A DNA stretch of 64,000 nt from an uncultured Oscillospiraceae bacterium. Its GTDB lineage: Bacteria; Bacillota; Clostridia; Oscillospirales; Acutalibacteraceae. The position numbers and the translations under genes are program-made. The stretch is from NCBI GenBank assembly GCA_902492895.1, contig CABUNG010000008.1, positions 19,045-83,044 on the forward strand, read 5' to 3'. This document shows, piece by piece, positions 42,877 to 52,213 of the stretch (position 1 is the stretch's first letter; each line of letters starts with the position of its first letter). A model generated the notes under the pieces. It saw nothing but the letters and a program-made list of their open reading frames with translations, had not been told where the DNA came from and made no database searches.

Positions 42877-43902
42877 TCACACCACAAGCATGGCATCACC
42901 GAAGCTGTAAAAGCGGTATTTTTCCTGCACGGCATACCGATACGCTTCCATGGTGTGCATATAACCCGCAAAGGCACTCACCAGCATGATGAGGGTGCTT
43001 TCCGGCAGATGGAAATTCGTGATCAACCCGTCGAGCAGCTGGAACTCATAGCCCGGGTAAATGAAGATGCTCGTCCATCCGTCCGCGGGTTCCACGCGGC
43101 CATTTTTCAGCCCCACGCTTTCCAGAGTCCGGCAGCTGGTGGTGCCCACGCCGATAATCCGGCCGCCCCTCTCCCTCGTCCGGTTGAGGATATCCGCCGT
43201 CTCCGGCGAAAGCTCATAATGCTCGGCGTGCATCCGATGATCCGTAATGTTATCTACCTTTACAGGACGAAACGTACCAAGCCCCACATGCAGCGTGACG
43301 AACGCGACCTCCACCCCCTTCTCCCGAATTTTTTCGAGCAGCTCGGGGGTGAAATGCAGCCCCGCCGTGGGAGCGGCGGCGGAGCCGGGCTCCCTGGCAT
43401 ATACGGTTTGATAGCGTTCCTTGTCACGCAGCTGGGTTTTGATATAATGGGGCAAAGGCATCTGCCCCACCTGCTCGATTACCTGATAAAAATTGCCCTC
43501 ATAATGAAACTCTACCAGGCGGTTTCCCCCATCGAGGATCTCGAGTACCTCGGCTTCGAGCAGCCCTTCGCCGAACCGCAGCCGGTCTCCGGGTTTCGCC
43601 CGGCGGCCGGGTCCCGCCAGGACCTCCCACCGGTCGTTCCCTTTTGGAACGAGCAGCAGCAGCTCCACCGTTGCGCCCGTCCCGCATTTTTCGCCGTATA
43701 AGCGGGCCGGGAGCACCCGGCTGTCGTTGAGGACGAGGCAGTCGCCCTCCCGCAGATAGTCGAGAATGTCATAAAAATGCCGGTCTGTGAGCGCGCCCGT
43801 ACGGCGGTCCAGAACGAGCATACGGGAATGATCGCGCGGTTCGATGGGCTCCTGCGCGATGCGTTCCTCGGGAAGTTCATAAAAAAAGTCCTGTTTTTTC
43901 AT
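42877..43902 (-). CDS. queA: tRNA preQ1(34) S-adenosylmethionine ribosyltransferase-isomerase
   Basis: 341 residues, the full QueA length: FFYELPEERIAQEPIEPRD, LVLNDSRVLPARLYG, APTAGLHFTPELL, VTLHVGLGTFRPV and the C-terminal NFHLPESTLIMLVSAF. It adds the epoxycyclopentane ring to preQ1 at tRNA position 34 in queuosine synthesis. No tgt or ruvAB neighbour is in the window; it stands alone between terminators. Confidence 0.97.
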   Translation of the reverse strand: MKKQDFFYELPEERIAQEPIEPRDHSRMLVLDRRTGALTDRHFYDILDYLREGDCLVLNDSRVLPARLYGEKCGTGATVELLLLVPKGNDRWEVLAGPGRRAKPGDRLRFGEGLLEAEVLEILDGGNRLVEFHYEGNFYQVIEQVGQMPLPHYIKTQLRDKERYQTVYAREPGSAAAPTAGLHFTPELLEKIREKGVEVAFVTLHVGLGTFRPVKVDNITDHRMHAEHYELSPETADILNRTRERGGRIIGVGTTSCRTLESVGLKNGRVEPADGWTSIFIYPGYEFQLLDGLITNFHLPESTLIMLVSAFAGYMHTMEAYRYAVQEKYRFYSFGDAMLVV

Positions 43903-43971
43903 GCCGTCAGCCTGTCTTTCCCGTAATTTTTACAGAATCTTGGAAATGTCTGCAACACTTTCGATTTCCGA

Positions 43972-44000
43972 TTGACAAGGAGAATAGCGAATGCTACAAT
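43972..44000 (+). promoter_or_regulatory. Predicted sigma-A promoter of the lysine-biosynthesis transcript
   Basis: TTGACA (43972-43977) and TACAAT (43995-44000) with 17-base spacing, upstream of the riboswitch. Confidence 0.8.
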
Positions 44001-44030
44001 AAGAACACACACATGCCAAGTGAATATACT

Positions 44031-44197
44031 GAATAGAGGCGCGTCAGCACAAGAGTACCCCGCAGGAGACACCGGGTCGAAGAAAGCGGGGAAAAGGGTG
44101 CGACGCCGAAGGGCACCGGTCTCCGGCAGGCGGGTGTTCTGGCCTTACAGTTAAGAGCTGTGAGGTTGTCATCATGCTTTATGATGGAGCGCTATTC
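44031..44197 (+). ncRNA. Lysine riboswitch (L box) aptamer
   Basis: The conserved L-box elements occur in order: AGAGGCGCG, AAGAGTA (44051-44057), GGAGA (44065-44069), a GAAA-containing stem loop, AAAGGG, GACGCCGAAGG (44102-44112), CTGG, a long stem with TTAAGAG, and a final helix around GCTTTATGATGGAGCGC. GAATAG (44031) can pair with CTATTC (44192) as P1. It closely tracks the known B. subtilis lysC leader. It senses lysine and controls asd-dapA-dapB by premature termination. Confidence 0.93.
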
Positions 44198-44253
44198 TCC
44201 GGCGGCGGGTTTCCCCCTCGCGGGCGTCAATGCATCTATTATAAAGCTATGAC

Positions 44254-44277
44254 AACCGGTTTTCAACCGGTTTTTTT
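44254..44277 (+). terminator. Riboswitch-controlled terminator before asd
   Basis: AACCGGTT repeated around a three-base TTC loop, followed by five more T. It lies 57 bases after the aptamer and about 115 bases before asd, as expected for an expression platform. Confidence 0.8.
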
Positions 44278-44391
44278 CATATTCAGACGCTGCGGGACAC
44301 CCGCCGCCAAAAGCCGGTTAGTTCACGTGGCATGCTGGGCCGCCCCTGCCGGGGACGAAGTATCCGCATTTTGCGGGAAGGAGTTTTTCCC

Positions 44392-45468
44392 ATGAAGAAG
44401 TATCGCGTCGGTATCATCGGCTGCACAGGCATGGTGGGGCAGCGGTTCGCCACCCTGCTCGCGGATCATCCGTGGTTTGAGATCACGGTTCTGGCTGCCA
44501 GCCCTCGTTCGGCCGGAAAACCGTACATAGAAGCCCTGGGCGGCCGCTGGGCGATGAAAGCGCCGCTTCCGGTTTCCCTGGAACAGATGATTGTGCAGGA
44601 TGCCTCTCAGGTGGAGGCGGTAGCCTCCCAGGCGGATTTCGTTTTTTGTGCGGTGGATATGCCGAAAGCGGAAATCCGTGCCCTTGAGGAAGCCTATGCG
44701 AAGGCCGAGTGCCCGGTGGTGTCCAACAACAGCGCCAACCGTTCGACGCCCGACGTGCCCATGATCATTCCCGAGCTTAATCCGGAACATGCGGCGGTCA
44801 TCCCCTTCCAGCGCAAACGCCTCGGCACCAAGCGCGGCTTTATCTCGGTCAAATCGAACTGCTCGCTGCAGAGCTATGTTCCCGCCCTCTTTCCCCTCTC
44901 CAAGTTCGGAGTCGAAAAGGCTTTGGTCTGCACCTACCAGGCGATTTCCGGCGCCGGCAAGACCTTTGAACGCTGGCCCGAGATGGTGGACAACGTCATC
45001 CCCTACATCGGCGGCGAGGAAGAAAAATCGGAGCAGGAGCCCCTGAAGATCTGGGGCAAGCTCGAAAACGGCGTCATTGTCCCCGCAAAGTCCCCTGCCT
45101 TTACAGCTCAGTGCCTGCGGGTACCGGTTTCGGACGGCCACTTTGCCGCGGTCTACTGCTCGTTCGCGAAAAGGCCCTCCAAGGACGAGATCCTCGAAAC
45201 CTGGGCTTCCTATAAAGGCCGGGCACAGGAGCTGGAACTGCCCAGCGCCCCTAAACAGTTCCTCCATTATTTCGAGGAGGACAGCATGCCCCAGACCCGC
45301 CTGCACCGCGACCTCGAGGGCGGCATGGCCATCTCCCTCGGCCGTCTGCGGGAGGATACGCAGTATGATTACAAGTTTGTCGGCCTCTCCCACAACACGC
45401 TGCGGGGCGCCGCTGGCGGCGCGGTCCTGATGGCCGAACTGCTGTGCGCCGAAGGATACATGGACTGA
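44392..45468 (+). CDS. asd: Aspartate-semialdehyde dehydrogenase
   Basis: 358 residues from an ATG with GGAAGGAG upstream. NADP loop GIIGCTGMVGQRFATLL, the catalytic cysteine in VKSNCSLQSYVPAL, and QAISGAGKTFERWPEM. The length and the SNCSLQ motif are those of the archaeal/fungal-type ASADH found in many anaerobes, rather than the E. coli type. It reduces aspartyl phosphate for lysine, threonine and methionine synthesis. First gene under the lysine riboswitch. Confidence 0.95.
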   Translation: MKKYRVGIIGCTGMVGQRFATLLADHPWFEITVLAASPRSAGKPYIEALGGRWAMKAPLPVSLEQMIVQDASQVEAVASQADFVFCAVDMPKAEIRALEEAYAKAECPVVSNNSANRSTPDVPMIIPELNPEHAAVIPFQRKRLGTKRGFISVKSNCSLQSYVPALFPLSKFGVEKALVCTYQAISGAGKTFERWPEMVDNVIPYIGGEEEKSEQEPLKIWGKLENGVIVPAKSPAFTAQCLRVPVSDGHFAAVYCSFAKRPSKDEILETWASYKGRAQELELPSAPKQFLHYFEEDSMPQTRLHRDLEGGMAISLGRLREDTQYDYKFVGLSHNTLRGAAGGAVLMAELLCAEGYMD

Positions 45469-45500
45469 TATACGTCTTTTACAGAAAGTAGGGTTGCAGT

Positions 45501-46388
45501 ATGAGTAAGCAAACCATCTTTACCGGTTCGGGTGTGGCCATCATCACCCCCATGAACGCCGACGGCAGTGTCAACTATGATAAGTACCGCGAACTGGTGG
45601 AATGGCAGATCGAAAACGGTACAGACGCGATTATCGCGTGCGGCACCACGGGCGAATCCTCCACCCTCACCGATGAGGAACATATCGGCGTCATACGGGC
45701 CGCGATCGAACAGACCGCCGGCCGGGTACCGGTCATTTCGGGTACCGGTTCCAACGATACGGCCTACTGCATCGAACTGTCCAAGGAGGCGGAAAAGCTC
45801 GGGGCCGATGCCCTGCTGCTCGTGACCCCATATTACAACAAAACCTCCCAGCGCGGCTTGGTGGCCCATTATACAGCCGTAGCCGATGCCGTAAACCTGC
45901 CCATTCTGCTCTATAATGTCCCCTCCCGCACGGGTGTGGACATCAAGCCGGAAACCGTGGCGGCTCTCGCGAAGCATCCGAACATCGTGGCAGTCAAGGA
46001 GGCCAACGGCAACATCTCTTCCGCCGCGCAGGTCGCCGCTCTCTGCGACATCGACATCTATTCGGGCAACGACGACCAGATCGTCCCTCTCCTGTCTCTG
46101 GGCGGCAAGGGCGTCATTTCGGTCATGGCCAATATTGAACCCCGCCGCACCCACGACATCGTCGCCAAGTGGTTCGCCGGGGATGTGGAGGGCAGCCGGT
46201 CCCTGCAGCTCGAACTTCTTGAGCTGGCGAACGCCATGTTCATGGACGTCAATCCCATTCCGGTCAAGGAAGCCATGAACCTGATGGGAATGAACGTCGG
46301 CGAATGCCGCTTGCCGCTGTGCGGCATGGACGACGCGGCGAAGGCCAAGCTCGCCGCCGTGCTGCGGAAATATCAGCTCATGAAGTGA
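45501..46388 (+). CDS. dapA: 4-hydroxy-tetrahydrodipicolinate synthase
   Basis: 295 residues, a class I aldolase barrel: GTTGESSTLTDEEH, TPYYNKTSQRGLVAHY, YNVPSRTGVDI and the Schiff-base lysine in IVAVKEANGN. It condenses pyruvate with aspartate semialdehyde for lysine and diaminopimelate. It follows asd by 32 bases. Confidence 0.97.
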   Translation: MSKQTIFTGSGVAIITPMNADGSVNYDKYRELVEWQIENGTDAIIACGTTGESSTLTDEEHIGVIRAAIEQTAGRVPVISGTGSNDTAYCIELSKEAEKLGADALLLVTPYYNKTSQRGLVAHYTAVADAVNLPILLYNVPSRTGVDIKPETVAALAKHPNIVAVKEANGNISSAAQVAALCDIDIYSGNDDQIVPLLSLGGKGVISVMANIEPRRTHDIVAKWFAGDVEGSRSLQLELLELANAMFMDVNPIPVKEAMNLMGMNVGECRLPLCGMDDAAKAKLAAVLRKYQLMK

Positions 46389-46437
46389 GGCCCCTGTGTC
46401 TGGGAACGCGGAGCTGTAACAGAAAGGAAGTCCCTCT

Positions 46438-47193
46438 ATGGTTCGACTGATTCTCAGCGGCTGCAACGGCAGAATGGGGCATGTCATCACCGCCTGCGCC
46501 GCCGAACGATGCGACTGCACCATCGTCGCCGGTTTCGACATCAATACCGAAAGCCATGCGGGCTACCCAGTCTATGCGAATCCGGCCAACTGCAGCATGG
46601 AAGCCGATGTCATCATCGATTTTTCTCATCCATCCGCTCTGGCGGGTGTGCTCGCCTATGCGCTGGATAAGCGTCTTCCCCTCGTCGTCGCAACCACCGG
46701 GCTCAGCGAGGATCAGATCCTGTCGCTCAAGGAAGCGTCGGCCAAAATTCCGGTCTTTTTCAGTGCCAATATGTCCATGGGGGTCAGCCTCATAATGGAT
46801 CTGGCGAAAAAAGCCGCGTCGATTCTAGGAAACGATTTTGACGTCGAGATCCTGGAAAAACATCATAACCAGAAGGTAGATGCCCCGTCCGGCACCGCCC
46901 TGATGCTGGCCGACGCGGTCTCCGAAGGACTGGATTATACACCGCAGTATATCTACGACCGGCACGACATGCACCAGAAGCGGGCCAAAGCCGAGATCGG
47001 CTTCTCCTCTATCCGCGGCGGCACCATCGTCGGAGAACATGAGGTGATTTTCGCCGGGCACGACGAAATCGTCACCATCACCCACACCGCCATGTCCAAG
47101 GAGATTTTTGCCGTCGGGGCCCTCAATGCCGCGCTCTTCCTGGCGGGGCAGCCGGCCGGATTCTACAATATGAAGGACTTTATCGGGCAGTGA
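46438..47193 (+). CDS. dapB: 4-hydroxy-tetrahydrodipicolinate reductase
   Basis: 251 residues. The N-terminal nucleotide-binding motif is LSGCNGRMGHVI. The substrate-binding EKHHNQKVDAPSGTALMLAD and IRGGTIVGEHEVIF are typical of DapB. It reduces the DapA product with NAD(P)H. Last gene of the riboswitch-controlled operon; a bidirectional terminator follows. Later dap genes are not in the window. Confidence 0.97.
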   Translation: MVRLILSGCNGRMGHVITACAAERCDCTIVAGFDINTESHAGYPVYANPANCSMEADVIIDFSHPSALAGVLAYALDKRLPLVVATTGLSEDQILSLKEASAKIPVFFSANMSMGVSLIMDLAKKAASILGNDFDVEILEKHHNQKVDAPSGTALMLADAVSEGLDYTPQYIYDRHDMHQKRAKAEIGFSSIRGGTIVGEHEVIFAGHDEIVTITHTAMSKEIFAVGALNAALFLAGQPAGFYNMKDFIGQ

Positions 47194-47266
47194 GGCAAAG
47201 GCATCCGGATGTCCGAAAGGCTATTCCCTTTACAATCCGAATGGACGGAAACGACTGCTATATTTG

Positions 47267-47303
47267 AAAACGGCTCTGTGGAAAAATCCACAGAGCCGTT
47301 TTT
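47267..47303. terminator. Bidirectional terminator between dapB and the FAD oxidoreductase gene
   Basis: A perfect 16-base-pair stem AAAACGGCTCTGTGGA/TCCACAGAGCCGTTTT with an AAAA loop. The A/T ends serve as T runs on both strands. Confidence 0.9.
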
Positions 47304-47331
47304 CTATAGGCTGTGCTGAATAAGAAAGTAT

Positions 47332-48582
47332 TTATCGTTTGATCCGCCATTCCCGATGCGGAGAGAACAGGCCGAGCTCGTGGTCGTCGATCCCCTGATA
47401 CTGCTGGAGCAGAAGGCGGCTGGCCGCCTCGGCATAAAGGATGCCGTTGTCCCCGCAGCACATAGCGTACGCGATTTGGCTGCTTTCGGGCAGACGCCCG
47501 ATGACGGGCAGGTGATCCTTTGTCGTACCGTCCTTGGCCGCAAACACGTATTCGACCGTGATGTTGTGGATGGCCGGGAACATATCCCGCAGAATAAAGC
47601 CCAGGGAATCGAAACGTTTTTCGACGGCCGGCGTCATGTCGATCAGACCGGCCAGACGTCCCTTCTCATCCATATAGGCGCTGTCCAGTCCGCCGATGAG
47701 AATCCGGTTGTCGGCCGTCACGCTCAAATAGAGGCGGGGGTCCTCCTCCCGATGGATGACGCAGGGGCCGCGCCACCCGGCAAACTCCCCGACCGGCTCG
47801 GTCAGGGCCATATAGGTGGTGCGCACCTCGTCGAGTCCGCCGCAATGATGGCTGACATCGAGTCCCGTAGCCATCACCACATAGCGGGCCGACACCGTAT
47901 GGCCGGTGCTGCACTCGACGAGGATCTCCCCTTCTTCGGTCTGCTCCACGGTTTCCGCTCCGGTATTTTCAAAAATCCGGGCCCCTTTCTTGGCAGCCAT
48001 TCCGGCCAGCCCATGCACCATGCGATAGGGATCGACCTGCGCCGCGGTGTTTTTCGTGTATACACCCGCAGAGATCGGGAAGGTAAACTGCTCACTCGCG
48101 GTATCGGCATCCAGAAATTCGACTTGCATTCCGTTGTGCAGACGCAGGGAATATTCGCGGCGAAGGAGGGCGCTCCCCGTCTCTTCTGCCGTATACCGCA
48201 GAGAATCCATCCGACGGAACCCGCAGTCGTTTTCAAAGGAACCGCAGAGCTTTTCGACGTTGTCAAGAGATTCGGCCAGCAGATGCGCCGCGGTCATGGC
48301 GCGCTCGGGTCCGATTTTTTCGGACAGATCGGACAGGGTTTCCTCTCCCGACAGAGTCATCATCCCGGACGATACGGCGGTGCCGCCGTACCCGAGCGGG
48401 GAATCGCTGAGCAGCACGGTATCGATTCCCGCCTCCGCAAACCGCATGGTCACCATAGCGGCGGCAATGCCGCCGCCTACCACGGCCACCTCGCAGTCGA
48501 TATCCTCATCGAGCCAGCGATATTGGGTGGGCGCGGGAGTCAAAGAGGTCCACGCGGACGCGTGAACGGTATTTTTAATCAT
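47332..48582 (-). CDS. FAD-dependent oxidoreductase, DAO (glycine/amino-acid oxidase) family
   Basis: 416 residues. The N-terminal Rossmann motif is VAVVGGGIAAAMVTMRFAEA. There are DAO-type segments MTLSGEETL, AAQVDPYRMVHGLA and a C-terminal FAD-contact DHLPVIGRLPESSQIAYAMC. About 30 residues precede the FAD fold (SAWTSLTPAPTQYRWLDEDI), as in PuuB/DadA-like enzymes. It probably oxidises an amine or amino acid; the substrate is unknown. There is no C-terminal Rieske domain. Single gene between terminator and mscS. Confidence 0.87.
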   Translation of the reverse strand: MIKNTVHASAWTSLTPAPTQYRWLDEDIDCEVAVVGGGIAAAMVTMRFAEAGIDTVLLSDSPLGYGGTAVSSGMMTLSGEETLSDLSEKIGPERAMTAAHLLAESLDNVEKLCGSFENDCGFRRMDSLRYTAEETGSALLRREYSLRLHNGMQVEFLDADTASEQFTFPISAGVYTKNTAAQVDPYRMVHGLAGMAAKKGARIFENTGAETVEQTEEGEILVECSTGHTVSARYVVMATGLDVSHHCGGLDEVRTTYMALTEPVGEFAGWRGPCVIHREEDPRLYLSVTADNRILIGGLDSAYMDEKGRLAGLIDMTPAVEKRFDSLGFILRDMFPAIHNITVEYVFAAKDGTTKDHLPVIGRLPESSQIAYAMCCGDNGILYAEAASRLLLQQYQGIDDHELGLFSPHREWRIKR

Positions 48583-48681
48583 GGGCGTTTCTTCCTCTCT
48601 GCTTTTTTTATAGTGTGCGACGCCCCGTCAAAAATATGTACCGAACTTGCGGGATGACTCGGAATTTTCGCATGTCCATCG

Positions 48682-48710
48682 TTGCGAAGCGGCAGAAAAT
48701 ACGGTATACT
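48682..48710 (+). promoter_or_regulatory. Predicted promoter of mscS
   Basis: TTGCGA (48682-48687) and TATACT (48705-48710) with 17-base spacing, 45 bases before the start codon. Confidence 0.65.
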
Positions 48711-48754
48711 TTTGAATAACGGCGCCACCCCAAACAAAGAAAGGATGACATTCT

Positions 48755-49594
48755 ATGGATACCTTCATGGAGGCCATGTCCGCATTTTGGGCAAAATTTC
48801 TCGCCTTCCTCCCCAGCCTTCTGTCTGTCGTGATCATTCTAGTGCTTGCTTTTATTGTGACAAAGGTAGCCGAAGGACCGATTGCGGCCATGCTCAGACG
48901 GAGTAAAATCGACATTGACGAGGTGGCTGTCAAATATGTCAACCGTGTCGTCAAAATCGTCATCTGGTTCATCGCCGTGATCATGGTCATGGATAAGCTC
49001 GGGATCCCGGTCGGCAGCCTGCTGACCATGCTGGCCGCCATCGGTGCGGCCGTGGCCCTGGCGATCAAAGACAATCTCGCCAACCTGGCCTCGGGTGTCG
49101 TGCTGCTCTTTACCAAACCTTTTAAAGCCGGGGACTATATCGAGGTGGACAATGCGTCCGGTTCAATCAAGGAAATCGAAATCATGCACACCTATCTGGA
49201 CACGCCCGGCCATACGTTAGTGGCCATTCCCAACACCAAAATGATGACCGCGACCATCATCAATTATTCCATGTACGATACCCGGCGTCAGGACCTGCTG
49301 TTTTCCATCGGCTACGAAGACGATCTTCTGGCCGCCAAAGCGCTGCTGCAGGAACTCGCCCAGGCGCATCCCCTGGTTTTGAAGGATCCGGCCCCCTGCG
49401 TCATGGTGAACGAACACGGCTCTTCGGCGGTCGTGCTCCTTCTGCGCGTCTGGTGCCAGAACAGCGATTACTGGGATCTGCGGTACGATCTGATCGAGAA
49501 AGTCAAGCTCGCCTTTGATCAGAAGGGCATCACGATCCCTTACAATCAGCTCGAGGTGCACCTGCCGGTTCCGTCCGGTAAGGAAGATGTATAA
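48755..49594 (+). CDS. mscS: Small-conductance mechanosensitive channel MscS
   Basis: 279 residues: three N-terminal helices, with the Gly/Ala-packed pore helix TMLAAIGAAVALAIKDNLAN, then the beta domain (KPFKAGDYIEV, YLDTPGHTLVAIPNTKM) and the C-terminal alpha/beta domain. It releases osmolytes on hypo-osmotic shock. RBS AAAGGA lies upstream of the ATG. Monocistronic, ending at a terminator shared with clpC. Confidence 0.95.
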   Translation: MDTFMEAMSAFWAKFLAFLPSLLSVVIILVLAFIVTKVAEGPIAAMLRRSKIDIDEVAVKYVNRVVKIVIWFIAVIMVMDKLGIPVGSLLTMLAAIGAAVALAIKDNLANLASGVVLLFTKPFKAGDYIEVDNASGSIKEIEIMHTYLDTPGHTLVAIPNTKMMTATIINYSMYDTRRQDLLFSIGYEDDLLAAKALLQELAQAHPLVLKDPAPCVMVNEHGSSAVVLLLRVWCQNSDYWDLRYDLIEKVKLAFDQKGITIPYNQLEVHLPVPSGKEDV

Positions 49595-49667
49595 AAATGA
49601 GGAGCCGCTTTATTCCTCCGATGATACGGAATAGACAGCGTACCCGACCAGAATATGTCAAAACAGC

Positions 49668-49705
49668 AAAGCGCCGCATGAACCATCTGGTTCATGCGGC
49701 GCTTT
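49668..49705. terminator. Bidirectional terminator between mscS and clpC
   Basis: A perfect 17-base-pair stem AAAGCGCCGCATGAACC/GGTTCATGCGGCGCTTT with a 4-base loop; A/T ends on both sides. It ends the ctsR-clpC operon on minus and mscS on plus. Confidence 0.9.
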
Positions 49706-49716
49706 TGTCGGCGGAA

Positions 49717-52185
49717 TCACTTCGCTGATTTCGCCTCAAACGTAAAGGTGTTATCCTTTACGTTGACACATACGGTATCGCCGCTGCGGAATTGCCCTTC
49801 CAGCAGCTTCTCAGCTAGGGCGTCCTCGATTTTGGACTGGATCGCCCGGCGGAGAGGACGGGCGCCGTAGACCGGATCAAACCCTTCCTTGGCGATTTCG
49901 CTGACCGCAGCGTCGCCGACCTCCAGGGTCATCCCCATATCCGCCAGCCGTTTGTCGAGAGAGGCAAGCATCCGGCGGGCAATTCGGCGGATATCCTCCT
50001 CGGAGAGCTGCTGGAACACGATGATGTCGTCCACCCGGTTGAGGAATTCGGGGCGGAAGGTCTTTTTCAGTTCGCCCAGAACATCCTCCCGGATCTGCTT
50101 CTGGTTTTCGGCCGCGTCCCTCTGGGTCGCCACACCGAAACCCAGTTTCCGATGTTCGGTGATCATCCGGGCGCCCACGTTGGAGGTCATGATGATGACA
50201 GTATTTTTAAAGTCCACCCGCCGTCCCTGGGCATCGGTCAGAATGCCGTCCTCCAGAATCTGCAGGAGCATATTGAACACATCGGGATGCGCTTTTTCGA
50301 TCTCGTCGAACAGCACGACCGAGTAGGGTTTGCGGCGGATTTTTTCCGTCAGCTGTCCCCCCTCGTCGTATCCGACATAGCCGGGCGGCGACCCGACCAG
50401 ACGGGAAACCGTGTGTTTTTCCATATATTCTGACATATCCAGGCGGATCATAGCGTTTTCGTCGCCGAACATGGCTTCCGCCAGCGCCTTGCAGAGCTCG
50501 GTCTTGCCGACGCCTGTCGGCCCGAGAAAAATGAAGGATCCGATAGGACGGCGGGGATCTTTGAGCCCCACCCGTCCGCGGCGGATGGCCTTGGCCACAG
50601 CCGCAACGGCCTCATCCTGTCCGACGATCCGTTCGTGGAGGATCTCCTCCATCCGCAGCAGCCGCTGACCCTCGGCTTCGGTGAGCTGCACCACCGGCAC
50701 GCCGGTCCAGCTCGATACGATCTCCGCAATGTCGGAGGCCGTCACCTCGCCGGTGATCCCGGCATTCTTCTCCTGCCACTGCCCCCGCTCCGACTCCAGA
50801 CGGTCGGAAAGGTCCTTTTCCTCATCCCGCAGACGGGCGGCACGTTCGAAATCCTGCTCGTTGACAGCCGACTTTTTCTCTTCGGACAGCCGTTTGACTT
50901 CTTCCTCCAGCTGCTTCAGATCGGGCGGAGCCGTAAAGGCCTTTAGCCTTACTCTGGATGCCGCTTCGTCTACCAGATCGATCGCCTTATCGGGCAGATA
51001 GCGGTCGGAAATATAGCGGGTGGAGAGTGTGACGGCAGCCTCCAGCGCCTCATCGGTGATTTTCACTTTGTGGTGAGCCTCGTATTTGTCCCGCAGCCCC
51101 CGCAGGATGAGGACAGCCTCCTCAGCCGTGGGTTCCCCCACCGTGACCGGCTGGAAGCGCCGTTCAAGAGCCGCGTCTTTTTCAATATGCTTGCGGTATT
51201 CGTCGAGGGTGGTCGCGCCGATAACCTGCAACTCACCCCTGGCCAGGGAGGGCTTGAGAATGTTGGCGGCATCCACGGCGCCCTCCGCCGCGCCCGCGCC
51301 GATGATGGTGTGGATCTCGTCGATAAACACGATGATGTTCTTGGAGCGGACCACCTCATCGATGGCGTTCTTGATCCGTTCTTCGAAATCGCCACGGTAT
51401 TTGGTACCGGCCACCATACCAGTCAGATCGAGGGTCACCACCCGTTTGCCGCGCAGCAGCTCGGGGACCTCGTCCGCCGTGATTTTCTGGGCCAGTCCCT
51501 CGGCGATGGCGGTTTTGCCGACGCCCGGCTCTCCGATCAGGCAGGGGTTGTTCTTGGTGCGGCGGGACAGAATCTGGATCACCCGTTCGATTTCCTTCCC
51601 CCGTCCGATCACCGGGTCGAGCTTGCCCTCCTTCGCCATGGCCGTCAGATCCCGCCCGAACTGGTCGAGCGTCGGGGTTTTGCCGGGACCCTTGGCGGAA
51701 GAGGAAGCCCCGCCCCGGATGCCTTCCGACGCAGTTTGAGCCGGAGACGCGCCGATCGCCTTGCCGATGTCCCGCATCAGCTCATCCGGACGGGCGCCGA
51801 GGGCCGCAATCAGCCGGACAGCCACACTGCTCTCGTCCCGGAGAACCGCGATCAGAATATGCTCGGTCCCCACATAGCCGTGCTGCAGCACGGCCGCTTC
51901 CGCGACAGCCATTTCCATCGCCTTTTTGGCTCGGGGAGTAAAATCTTCCGGTGAAAGGCGGGTGCGCTGCCCGCTCGATTCGCTTTCCACGATCTTCTGC
52001 TGATACTGTACGGCTGTCACGCCGCGGGCGCCGAGAACCGACGCGGCCACGCCTGTTCCCTCCTGCAGCAGCCCGAGCACAATGTGCTCGGTTCCGATAT
52101 AGGTATGCCCAAGCGCCTCGGCCGATTCGATGGCCAAGTTCAGGGCCGTATTGGCTTTTTCGGTAAATCCTTTGAATCGATACAT
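49717..52185 (-). CDS. clpC: ATP-dependent Clp protease ATPase subunit ClpC
   Basis: 822 residues. Two N-terminal Clp repeats (FTEKANTALNLAIESAEALG, FTPRAKKAMEMAVAEA) recognise pArg-tagged and adaptor-bound substrates. AAA1 has GEPGVGKTAIAEGLA and a middle coiled coil around 410-480; AAA2 has GPTGVGKTELCKALAEAMFG, with a ClpP-binding loop expected after it. It unfolds proteins for ClpP. Last gene of ctsR-mcsA-mcsB-clpC. Confidence 0.98.
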   Translation of the reverse strand: MYRFKGFTEKANTALNLAIESAEALGHTYIGTEHIVLGLLQEGTGVAASVLGARGVTAVQYQQKIVESESSGQRTRLSPEDFTPRAKKAMEMAVAEAAVLQHGYVGTEHILIAVLRDESSVAVRLIAALGARPDELMRDIGKAIGASPAQTASEGIRGGASSSAKGPGKTPTLDQFGRDLTAMAKEGKLDPVIGRGKEIERVIQILSRRTKNNPCLIGEPGVGKTAIAEGLAQKITADEVPELLRGKRVVTLDLTGMVAGTKYRGDFEERIKNAIDEVVRSKNIIVFIDEIHTIIGAGAAEGAVDAANILKPSLARGELQVIGATTLDEYRKHIEKDAALERRFQPVTVGEPTAEEAVLILRGLRDKYEAHHKVKITDEALEAAVTLSTRYISDRYLPDKAIDLVDEAASRVRLKAFTAPPDLKQLEEEVKRLSEEKKSAVNEQDFERAARLRDEEKDLSDRLESERGQWQEKNAGITGEVTASDIAEIVSSWTGVPVVQLTEAEGQRLLRMEEILHERIVGQDEAVAAVAKAIRRGRVGLKDPRRPIGSFIFLGPTGVGKTELCKALAEAMFGDENAMIRLDMSEYMEKHTVSRLVGSPPGYVGYDEGGQLTEKIRRKPYSVVLFDEIEKAHPDVFNMLLQILEDGILTDAQGRRVDFKNTVIIMTSNVGARMITEHRKLGFGVATQRDAAENQKQIREDVLGELKKTFRPEFLNRVDDIIVFQQLSEEDIRRIARRMLASLDKRLADMGMTLEVGDAAVSEIAKEGFDPVYGARPLRRAIQSKIEDALAEKLLEGQFRSGDTVCVNVKDNTFTFEAKSAK

Positions 52186-52213
52186 CGTATTCCAGCCTTT
52201 CTGTGCTCAGTTG

